A stretch of 64,000 nt of DNA from the NCBI GenBank assembly GCA_015060405.1, contig SUYN01000004.1, positions 114,168 through 178,167 on the forward strand, in the 5' to 3' direction. Positions 37,903 to 47,000 of this stretch are shown piece by piece. The position numbers were made by a program, and so were the translations under genes. Numbering within the stretch: position 1 is the first letter of the stretch; each line of letters starts with the position of its first letter. Source of the stretch: Bacteroidales bacterium. GTDB lineage: Bacteria > Bacteroidota > Bacteroidia > Bacteroidales > UBA932. Below the pieces are notes generated by a model. The model was given only the letters and a program-made list of their open reading frames with translations, was not told the origin of the DNA and made no database searches.

Positions 37903-39320
37903 ATGACTCCCGAGCCGAGCATCTCTTCCCCATCGTACCAGACGGCGAACTGTCCCGGCGTGATGCCTCTCTGAGGTGAATCGAAGAGAATATAGAGTCC
38001 GTTGTCCCTCATTATCACGGCAGCATCCTGAAGCGGCTGGCGGTAGCGTATGCGCACGCGGTAGCGGCGGATCTCGCCAGGGACCATCGCAAGGTCACGG
38101 CGAATCCAGTGGATTTCGGAAGGCGCGATGCGCAGGCAGCTTCTTGAAAGTCCCTTGTGAGTGTGACCTTCACCTACATATATTATATTCTTCGTAATGT
38201 CGGTCTCTATCACAAACACCGAATCCTTGTGACCGCCGATGTTAAGTCCTTTTCTCTGGCCTATGGTGTAAAACTGGGCGCCATCGTGCTTTCCCACAAT
38301 CTTACCGAAAGGATTTTCCTTGTAGCGAGTCTTCTTGATGTGCTTCTTTCCGCTTCTGTATGTCTCGGTCCTAAACTCTATGTCGTAGCTAACCGGTTGA
38401 GCAAGTCTGTACAGCTCTTCATCCGACAGGGCAGAGATCTTCTCCTGCGAAAACGGACATGTGCAGGAAAGTGTCGGGGAGGCTTTGTCTTCAGAGACAT
38501 AGTCAGTGATCATCTTCACCTCTTCAGACTCGTCTGACAGGAGAGATGCAAGGGTATCTCTCATATATGCATACTGCTCATTGTCAGAATAATATGCATC
38601 ATACACCTCTACGACGTCACCCTCACATGGCTTCAGCTTCTGCTGGAGGAAAGTCGGAAGGTCCACCTTGCCGACAAAGCATATGCCCTGCGAATCCTTC
38701 TTGTCTGCAGACGGAAGGTCAGCCTCATGGGCAAGACGCCTTACCTCCGGCTTGACGATGTCACCTATAGGGAACATGGCACGGGAGAGCTGCTCCTGAG
38801 TGAGCTGGCAGAGGAAGTAGCTCTGGTCCTTGTTCGGGTCACTTCCGGCGAGGATGCGGTATATCGTGTTGCCTTCTTCATCAAGGAGGGGCTCTCCGGA
38901 AGGAGTCCGGGCTTCGGTCTTCTGACAGTAGTGACCGGTAGCGACATAATCTGCACCGAGCCTGCGTGCGCATTTCATGAAGGCATCGAACTTGATCTCT
39001 CTGTTGCACAGAACATCAGGATTCGGCGTGCGGCCCTTCTCATATTCGTCGAACATATAGTCAACCACCCTCTGACGATACTCCTCGCTCAGATCAACGA
39101 AATAAAACGGTATGCCTATCTTTCTGGCCACCATCTCTGCCACAAAACGGTCCTCCTCCCATTCGCAGTCTCCATGGAGAGTGGTGGAGGCATCGTGCCA
39201 GTTCTGCATGAACAGAGCGAACACATCATAGCCCTGCTGCTTGAGAAGAAGAGCCGCAACACTCGAATCCACACCTCCCGAGAGGCCTATGCACACCTTT
39301 ATTCCGCTGTTATCCTTCAT
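37899..39320 (-). CDS. mnmA: tRNA-specific 2-thiouridylase MnmA
   Basis: VCIGLSGGVDSSVAALLLKQQGYDVFALFMQNW, GQRKGLNIGG, YVATGHYC. ATG at 39320; an in-frame TTG at 39362 is an alternative. Confidence 0.93.
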   Translation of the reverse strand: MKDNSGIKVCIGLSGGVDSSVAALLLKQQGYDVFALFMQNWHDASTTLHGDCEWEEDRFVAEMVARKIGIPFYFVDLSEEYRQRVVDYMFDEYEKGRTPNPDVLCNREIKFDAFMKCARRLGADYVATGHYCQKTEARTPSGEPLLDEEGNTIYRILAGSDPNKDQSYFLCQLTQEQLSRAMFPIGDIVKPEVRRLAHEADLPSADKKDSQGICFVGKVDLPTFLQQKLKPCEGDVVEVYDAYYSDNEQYAYMRDTLASLLSDESEEVKMITDYVSEDKASPTLSCTCPFSQEKISALSDEELYRLAQPVSYDIEFRTETYRSGKKHIKKTRYKENPFGKIVGKHDGAQFYTIGQRKGLNIGGHKDSVFVIETDITKNIIYVGEGHTHKGLSRSCLRIAPSEIHWIRRDLAMVPGEIRRYRVRIRYRQPLQDAAVIMRDNGLYILFDSPQRGITPGQFAVWYDGEEMLGSGVI

Positions 39321-39386
39321 AAAATGACGTATTATGTTCAAACACCTGTCTTTTATTGACAAAAAGTATTATATTTGTGAGGTTTG

Positions 39387-39418
39387 CAAAGATAACTTAA
39401 TTGATCTGTTATGACAAA
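39387..39418 (-). promoter_or_regulatory. mnmA promoter TTTG-N20-TATCTTTG
   Basis: Minus strand: TTTG (39415-39418), 20-nt spacer, TATCTTTG (39387-39394); the -33 lies inside the first codons of cdd. Confidence 0.65.
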
Positions 39419-39884
39419 CAAAGAAATAAAAATCGCCTTCAAGGAATATGATTCGCTCCAGCAGCTCGATCCTTCGGAGAGAGAAGTCGCGGAGGCTGCC
39501 ATAGAAGCGACTGGCCTCTCATATGCCCCCTATTCAGGCTTCAATGTAGGCGCGGCTGTCAGACTTGAAGACGGGACGATCGTAAAAGGTGCCAATCAGG
39601 AGAATGCAGCCTACCCTTCCGGTCTTTGTGCGGAAAGGACTGCCATGTTCTATGCAGGGGCGAACTATCCGGACAAGGCAATGACGGTTCTTGCCATTGC
39701 AGCCGGGCAGAACGGGGTGCTTTGCGGAACACCGGCCACTCCTTGCGGAGCATGCAGACAGGTCATGGCTCAGTACCAGACAAAGGGAGGCAAGCCGATA
39801 GTGACTTTGCTTATAGGAGCGGACAAGATCTGGAGATTCTCCAAAGTCGAAGACCTTCTTCCGCTGATCTTTGACAGCATATAG
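39411..39884 (+). CDS. cdd: Cytidine deaminase
   Basis: 157 aa, YSGFNVGAAVRLEDGTIVKGANQENAAYPSGLCAERTAMF, TPCGACRQVM. Confidence 0.96.
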   Translation: MTNKEIKIAFKEYDSLQQLDPSEREVAEAAIEATGLSYAPYSGFNVGAAVRLEDGTIVKGANQENAAYPSGLCAERTAMFYAGANYPDKAMTVLAIAAGQNGVLCGTPATPCGACRQVMAQYQTKGGKPIVTLLIGADKIWRFSKVEDLLPLIFDSI

Positions 39885-39904
39885 ACTCATACGGTTCACT
39901 TTTT

Positions 39905-39935
39905 TTTGCAACAAATAAAAAAAAGCGTACCTTTG
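39905..39935 (+). promoter_or_regulatory. Promoter of SRP RNA, TTTG-N19-TACCTTTG
   Basis: TTTG 39905-39908, spacer 19, TACCTTTG 39928-39935; RNA start about 5 nt later. Confidence 0.8.
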
Positions 39936-39940
39936 CACTT

Positions 39941-40037
39941 GGGAAAGTCATACACGACCAGCTCCCTCCAAATCCCCCCAGGGCTTGACCGCAGCAAGGG
40001 TAGGAGGTCGTAGCGGTGCGATGTATCAAGCTTTCCC
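39941..40037 (+). ncRNA. ffs: Bacterial small signal recognition particle RNA (4.5S)
   Basis: GGGAAAG...CTTTCCC closing stem followed by TTTTTTT; internal CCCCCCAGGGCTTGACCGCAGCAAGGGTA and AGCGGTGCGATG as in Bacteroidota SRP RNAs. Confidence 0.85.
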
Positions 40038-40058
40038 TTTTTTTGTTTCCGGACGTTC

Positions 40059-41339
40059 TTATTTTATCTGGAACTCTATCATTCTTGAAATCGCCCTCTG
40101 GCAGACGGGACAGAAGGCTTCTGCAGAATTAGTCTTCATGCGACAGTCCGGATATGGGCGGTACACGCCTTTCGACTGATAACCGGCTCCTTCATAGACC
40201 CCGATGAACCCGTCGGCTGGCTTTCCTTCCTTCAGGGACTTCCACAGGTCGTCTACCGGAGCTGACGGGATGACAACCTCCTTAGGCAGCATGTCGTCCC
40301 ATTTGGACCGGAAATCAAAAAGTGTGGTTATGTTCTGTTCCCACGGCTCACAATCGGGATAGTAGTATTCAGAATACTGGTCGTCATAATAATACTCATC
40401 GGCAAGGCCGGCAAAGCTGTGGCCGAACTCATGGACCACAACAGGCCTGAAGGATGGATGATGAGCTGTCGTCAGGGTGTAGGAATTAAATATGCCGCCT
40501 CCTCCGTAAGTGTCTGTGTTAGCGAGGATTACAATATGTTCATACGGGATGCCGGCAAGCTTGTCATGGAGATTTTTCAGACGCAGGGTCGTCAGGTAGC
40601 GGTCCATGTAGAAGGTACTGAAATGGGACTTGACGGCCGTGTTCTTCCAGTCGCCTTCGCATGGTACACTCACTCCGCTGTCCTCTGACGGCAGTGCGAC
40701 TGCCACGAAATTGAAGCAGTCCCTGTATGAAGAGAAAGGTTCATGAGAGAGGATGGCCTCGACTGCCTTGCGCGCATCTTCATAGAACAGCTGCAACTCT
40801 CCGGCAGTGTATCCTTCAGCCACTATGGCCACATCTATCTTATCCTCCATGCCGCCGCTCCTGAGAATGTATTCATGAGGGGGCGGCACAGGCTTCACCT
40901 GTCGTATCAGGACATCGCACGGATCGACGATATGCCTCAGCGATGAGGCTACATTTCCCTTGACATCATATAATTCTATATAGACATAGGCCTTGTCCAA
41001 AGGCATAGGCAGGAGGAAGACGTTCTCGAATGCCCTGCTGACCCTCGTAGCTTCCTCTGTCGTCTGCCACTCCTGGAAGAGTGTCGAGAAACTCTGGCAA
41101 TAGAGGACCTTTCCAGTCGAGGCGTCTGTCAGCGAGATCCGGCCGTTGCCGCGGACGGCGACGCTGTCAGTGTTGACGCGCCGTCCGGCCCAGCCGTCGT
41201 AGCAGGACAACTCATCCAGGGAGATGGTCTGACTCCTGGCTGTTCCGGAAAAAATGTAATCGACTCTCAGGGTCTTCTCCTGGGCGAACAGGCCCAATGA
41301 CAGAAGAAGACAGGCAAAAGCCAAAATAAACTGATGCAT
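40059..41339 (-). CDS. Secreted M64 (IgA peptidase-like) metallopeptidase
   Basis: 426 aa, signal peptide MHQFILAFACLLLSLGLFAQ, DVAIVAEGYTAGE, zinc site VVVHEFGHSFAGLADEYYYDD. Confidence 0.88.
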   Translation of the reverse strand: MHQFILAFACLLLSLGLFAQEKTLRVDYIFSGTARSQTISLDELSCYDGWAGRRVNTDSVAVRGNGRISLTDASTGKVLYCQSFSTLFQEWQTTEEATRVSRAFENVFLLPMPLDKAYVYIELYDVKGNVASSLRHIVDPCDVLIRQVKPVPPPHEYILRSGGMEDKIDVAIVAEGYTAGELQLFYEDARKAVEAILSHEPFSSYRDCFNFVAVALPSEDSGVSVPCEGDWKNTAVKSHFSTFYMDRYLTTLRLKNLHDKLAGIPYEHIVILANTDTYGGGGIFNSYTLTTAHHPSFRPVVVHEFGHSFAGLADEYYYDDQYSEYYYPDCEPWEQNITTLFDFRSKWDDMLPKEVVIPSAPVDDLWKSLKEGKPADGFIGVYEGAGYQSKGVYRPYPDCRMKTNSAEAFCPVCQRAISRMIEFQIK

Positions 41340-41397
41340 AATTATATGTATCTTAATATTTTACAATACCCCGACCAATGAATGGCCATCATACATG

Positions 41398-42933
41398 TCA
41401 GATCCTTGCGGCGCAGTTGATGCCGTCAAGGGCAGATGATACTATACCACCTGCGTATCCCGCTCCTTCGCCACAAGGGAAGAGTCCCGGCACCTGTGTG
41501 TGTTCCAGAGTCTCAGGATCACGAGGGATGCGCACCGGAGAAGATGTACGTGATTCGACTCCGAGAAGAAGAGCGTCATTGGTGTAGTAGCCATGCATCT
41601 TCTTGTTTCCTATCTCAGGGAATGCATACTTGAGCCTGAGGGAAACGTGTTCTGGAAGGAGCTCATGGAGCGGTGCATTCACAGCCCCCGGATGGTAGGA
41701 GGTCTGTGGAAGACCGGCAGAAGGGATTCTTCTGCAGAAGTCCATCATCCTCTGGGCAGGAGCTTTGAGGGAGCCTGTGTATTCGAACATTCTTTTCTCT
41801 ACATCCTTCTGGAACTGAAGAAGCGCCAGCGGACCATACTTCGCATATTCAGGAAAATCTTCAGGCTCAATCTGCACGACGACTCCGGAATTGGCCCACT
41901 TGGAGTTGCGCTGAGAGTTTGACATGCCGTTGAGAACAAGTTCTCCGGACGAAGTCGCAGCTGGCACCAGGATTCCTCCCGGGCACATGCAGAAAGAGAA
42001 GACTCCCCTTCCCTCGATCTGGGTCACGAAAGAATATTCGGCGGTCGGCATGAAAGGCTGATACTTGCCGTGGTACTGGATCCTGTTGATCAGCGACTGA
42101 GGATGCTCCACACGTACTCCGAGGGCAAACCCCTTTGCCTGGATCTCCCAGCCCTTCCTGTCGAACATCTCATATATGTCTCTGGCTGAATGGCCCGTAG
42201 CGAGGATGACCTTGCGTGACTGGTAAAGGGCGCCGTCGGCTGTGGTTACATCAAACGAGCCGTCGCCCTTTCTGACAATGTCGGTGACACGTGAGTCGAA
42301 GTGGTATTCTCCTCCATGCTCGACAATGCATTTCCTTATGTTCTCCACCACTGTCGGGAGCTTGTCGCTGCCGATATGCGGATGGGCATCTATCAATATT
42401 GACGGATCGGCACCGAAGCGCACAAGCTGGTGAAGGACCTCACGGATGTCTCCCCTCTTGGAAGAGCGGGTATACAGCTTTCCGTCTGAAAAGGTACCGG
42501 CTCCACCCTCGCCGAAGCAGTAGTTGGAGTCCTCGTTCACGAGGCCTTCCCTCGAGAGCTTTGCCATGTCGTATTTGCGGGCATGCACGTCCTTTCCCCT
42601 TTCAAGGATGACAGGCTTGAGCCCGTTCATCAGGAGACGAAGCGCAGCAAACATTCCGGCAGGGCCGGCTCCTACGATTATAACAGGCTCTGCAGCAGAG
42701 ACTTCCTTATATTCAGGAAGTACAAATTCCCTCATGGTCTCGTCAGGCTTGTACACCTCCACCCTGTAACGGTACAATATGTCATTACGGGCATCGATGG
42801 AACGCCTCGTGATGCGGTATCTGATCTGAGTCCTGATCTTTGGGGAGACGCCGAGCGCCTTCACCGCTGCAGTCTGTATCTCATCTGCCGAAAGCTCGAG
42901 ACCGAGCTTGCATGTCATCTCTATCTCTTTCAT
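41398..42933 (-). CDS. FAD-dependent dehydrogenase
   Basis: 511 aa, VIIVGAGPAGMFAALRLLMNGLKPVILERG, GEGGAGTFSDGKLYTR, FPCGEGAGYAGGIVSSALDG. Confidence 0.9.
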   Translation of the reverse strand: MKEIEMTCKLGLELSADEIQTAAVKALGVSPKIRTQIRYRITRRSIDARNDILYRYRVEVYKPDETMREFVLPEYKEVSAAEPVIIVGAGPAGMFAALRLLMNGLKPVILERGKDVHARKYDMAKLSREGLVNEDSNYCFGEGGAGTFSDGKLYTRSSKRGDIREVLHQLVRFGADPSILIDAHPHIGSDKLPTVVENIRKCIVEHGGEYHFDSRVTDIVRKGDGSFDVTTADGALYQSRKVILATGHSARDIYEMFDRKGWEIQAKGFALGVRVEHPQSLINRIQYHGKYQPFMPTAEYSFVTQIEGRGVFSFCMCPGGILVPAATSSGELVLNGMSNSQRNSKWANSGVVVQIEPEDFPEYAKYGPLALLQFQKDVEKRMFEYTGSLKAPAQRMMDFCRRIPSAGLPQTSYHPGAVNAPLHELLPEHVSLRLKYAFPEIGNKKMHGYYTNDALLLGVESRTSSPVRIPRDPETLEHTQVPGLFPCGEGAGYAGGIVSSALDGINCAARI

Positions 42934-42939
42934 AAGTCA

Positions 42940-43962
42940 TTAAAATTCAGCGATTCTGCTTACAGGAGCCACATCGAGAGCAGTTCTTGTTCCGTTCTTG
43001 TAATGGAACCACCCTGCCACTGCGATCATAGCTGCATTGTCTGTCGTGAACTTGAATTCCGGAAGGAAGGTGGTCCATCCGCGTTTCTTTCCTTCCTCTA
43101 CGATGCGTGACCTCAAGCCGCTGTTGGCAGACACGCCTCCGCCGATGGTTATCTGCCTTATGCCTGTTGCCTTGGCCGCCTTGATCAGCTTGTCCATGAG
43201 TATGTCGATGAGGGCCTTCTGAAAGCTGGCGCATATGTCGGCCTTGTTCTTTTCCATGAATTCGGGATCTTCCGCCATCATGTCGCGGACGAAATACAGC
43301 AGCGAAGTCTTGATGCCGCTGAAGCTGTAGTCGAACCCGGGAACATGAGGCTTCGAGAACCTGTACTTGAGAGGATCGCCTTCTTTCGCAAGACGGTCCA
43401 CTATCGGTCCGCCCGGGTAGCCGAGTCCCATCATCTTGGAACATTTGTCAAAAGCCTCACCCACGGCATCATCTATGGTCTGACCGAGGATCTCATATTC
43501 AAGAGGACTGTTCACCTTGACGATCTGCGAGTTACCGCCTGACACGAGAAGACAGAGATAGGGAAATTCCGGCTGCCTGTTTTCGCTGCCATGCTGCTTT
43601 ATGAAATTGGCCAGTACATGTCCCTGGAGGTGATTCACTTCCACAAGGGGCTTGTCCAGGGCCATAGCCAGTCCCTTGGCGAATGAGGTACCGACAAGAA
43701 GCGAGCCAAGGAGTCCGGGGCCGCGCGTGAAGGCTATCGCAGTGATGTCCTCCGGCTTGATTCCGGCACGGGTAATCGCCTCACTCACGACCGGTACTAT
43801 ATTGAGCTGATGCGCCCTCGAAGCGAGTTCCGGGATCACGCCTCCATATGCCTTGTGGACATCCTGGCTGGCCAGGACATTGGACAGAAGGTAGCCGTCT
43901 GAGATGACTGCTGCCGACGTGTCGTCGCACGAAGATTCTATTCCAAGAATTATATCTGCCAT
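42940..43962 (-). CDS. tsaD: tRNA N6-adenosine threonylcarbamoyltransferase
   Basis: MADIILGIESSCDDTSAAVI, GGVIPELASRAHQLNIVPVV, GPGLLGSLLVGTSFAKGLA; ATG at 43962; TATTTTTG -7 box at 44005-44012. Confidence 0.96.
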   Translation of the reverse strand: MADIILGIESSCDDTSAAVISDGYLLSNVLASQDVHKAYGGVIPELASRAHQLNIVPVVSEAITRAGIKPEDITAIAFTRGPGLLGSLLVGTSFAKGLAMALDKPLVEVNHLQGHVLANFIKQHGSENRQPEFPYLCLLVSGGNSQIVKVNSPLEYEILGQTIDDAVGEAFDKCSKMMGLGYPGGPIVDRLAKEGDPLKYRFSKPHVPGFDYSFSGIKTSLLYFVRDMMAEDPEFMEKNKADICASFQKALIDILMDKLIKAAKATGIRQITIGGGVSANSGLRSRIVEEGKKRGWTTFLPEFKFTTDNAAMIAVAGWFHYKNGTRTALDVAPVSRIAEF

Positions 43963-44069
43963 AAACGATGTATTCAGCACAGAATATGCTATAATTTCAG
44001 CGGGCAAAAATACGAAAATCATCCGATATTTTACTATTTTTGCAGATTGGAATAAAATAAAAGGTAAGA

Positions 44070-47000
44070 ATTATCAAAAAGGCTCTTGACATAGTCCGGC
44101 TTGTCCTGGTGTCGGTCATCGCAGCGGTCATTGCCGTCGGTCTGCTCATCCAGCTTCCGGCGGTGCAGACACGTATGGCTGACAGGGTGGTCAGAAAGCT
44201 CAGCCAGAGCATGGATGCCGACATCCATATGGAGAAGATACACTTCCAGCCGTTCAAGACACTCATGCTGAAGAACGTGGAGATAATAGACCGTGAGCCC
44301 GTCACCGACCCCTTAGATTCCACACACGCGCCTGTCGACACATTCTTCCGCGCCGGCTACATCATAGCCAAATTCTCACTTGAAGGTCTTCTCGGCAAAG
44401 GGGGGATACATCTGAATTCCGTCACCATATCTGACGCACAGATGAACCTCGTCCTGGAAGACAGGAAGGTCCCGGTAGACGGTGACACTACGACAGACAA
44501 CCTTTCACGCATATTCCGTCTGAAGAAGCCTCAGGAAAAAAAAGAGAAGAGTGACAAGGAGCTGTTCCACATCAGGCATGTGGCCATAGACGGAATGGGC
44601 TTCTCGATGAAGGACTATGACAGCAGCAGGATTCCGTACAATGGAGGCATTAACTGGAACGACCTGGACATCAAGGGAATACAGCTGACAGCTGACGACC
44701 TTAAATTCAAGGGAGGAGTGATGTACGGCCAGGCACATCACCTGTCGTTCAGCGAAAGAACGGGATTCACCGCTGAAGACATGTCCGGCAAGGTGCAGGT
44801 CGGAAACGGAAAGACCGTAATAGAGGACATGTCCATCAAGGATGGCAACTCGGACTTGAGCCTTCCGCTTTTCATGATGAGCTATGAAAACGCAAAGGCC
44901 TTCCAGGACTTCATGAAGAAGGTAAAGCTCGATGCGAAGATTAGCGAGAGTCAGCTGACACTCAAGACATTGTCATATTTTATCCCAGAACTCGAAGGCA
45001 AGGATCTCGCTCTTGCTGTTTCTGGAAACATCAGCGGCACAGTTGCGGACTTCACTGTTGCTGACCTGCGCTTCGCCAGCGGAAATGACCAGGTGGCTGG
45101 AAGAGTGAACGGAGTAGTCAGAGGCCTGCCGGAAGTCAGGAACACGAGTCTGGACATCGCCCTTGAAGGTCTGAGATTCACGACACAAGGCATAAGCGGG
45201 ATAGCCGGACAGTTCTCTAAAGGAGCCATCATTCCTGAATACATAGCCAGAGGCATAGGATTCGACGCGGACGTGCGGGCATACGGAAGATTCAGCCATA
45301 TGAATGTCAGCACCCAAGTGAGGACGACAAAAGGAAATGCCGATGCAGATGTCCTGATCGAGAACATCCTGTCGGGGCACACACCTCTCAGGATCTCCGG
45401 AAGCGCTTCCACCGAAGGCCTTGACCTCAGGAGCATGACGGGCAAGCTTCCGATAGGACCTGTCACGATGAGGGCAGATGCCAGCGCCACGTTTGGCGAG
45501 GAACTTCAGGTCAATGTTGATACCCTCAGTATAGACCGGCTGAATTTCAACGGATATGACTACTCGGGAATCAAGGCTCTCGGGCATCTGAACAAGGGAG
45601 TTGCAGACGGAGGTCTGTCAGTCAGCGACCCTAATCTCAACCTCTTTGTCAGGGGTACTTTCTCTTTGTCTAAGAAGGCGAACCGCAGGCTTACCCTCAA
45701 TGGAACTGTTGCACACGCAGACCTCCATGCCCTGAACCTGGACAAGAGGGGCAAGTCGGAACTGGCCTTCAGAATGAATGCCGATGTCAGGACATCTCAG
45801 GACGGGACGACTAACGGAGATCTGAGTCTGAACGACATAAGGATGTACAATGAGGACGGAACACATAGCGTCAATTCCATAATCATCACGCCTCACATCA
45901 GCAGAGGCGTTCACAAGCTGCGCCTCAGGTCGGACTTTGCCGACGCCATGTATTCGGGATCTGCCCCTGTGACTGAATTCATAAAGGACCTCAGCGACTT
46001 GACAGCCAGAGACCAGCTGCCGTCGCTGTTCAGCGACCCTTCCTTCGAATGGAGCGGGGATAATTATGAGTTCCATCTGCTTACCCACAACACTTCGGAC
46101 ATTCTCGCCTTCCTCGCTCCAGGAATGTTCATTCACGAGAACACGGAACTGATGGTGGCGGTAAAGGAAGACGGAAGACTGGACGGTTCCCTCGTATCCA
46201 ACAGAATCGCAAAAGGGAACAACTATGCAAAAGGGATCAAGGCAGCAGTTGACAACGCGGACAGCACACTGACGGCTGACATAAGCATAGAAACCATAGA
46301 ACTCGCAAAGATTACAGTAAGTGACAACACGTTAGAAGTCAGTGCACGGCAAGACACACTGAACGTGCATCTTGCGTATGGAGGTGACTCGGCCAACCGC
46401 GGAAATATCTTCCTCACCGGCAATCTTGAAAGGATCGAGGAAAAGATACGCACAGGAATCGACATCCTTCCGTCATCGGTATATATAAACGGCGAGAAAT
46501 GGAGCCTTCCTAAGTCATCCATCGGCCTGAACGGTGACACTATCGAGATTGACTCATTTGAAATCAACAGCGGATCACAGAAGATATGGGCAGACGGCAA
46601 GATTTCCGAAAAGACGGACACCCTTGCTGTCGGACTCGAAAGATTCGACATATCCATCCTGGAGAGACTTCTGAAATCAGACATAGGCATCAAGGGCAAA
46701 CTGACAGGAAACATGCATCTGCTCTCCCCTCTGAAATCAAATGAGATCTTCGTGGACATGCTCTGCGACTCCACCTTCCTGGCAGGAGAGCCGCTCGGCA
46801 CCCTGGCATTAGGGACGAGGTGGAATGACGACCTCATGAGCTATGACATATCCGTCAGCAACGACCTTGAAGGCATGAAGAATCTGGATATAAATGCAAG
46901 ATTCTCACCATCAAGCAGATACCTGAATGCAGAAATGGACCTCGACAGGCTGCAGATCAAGCATGCCGAGCCTTTCCTCAAAGATGTGTTCAGCCGGATG

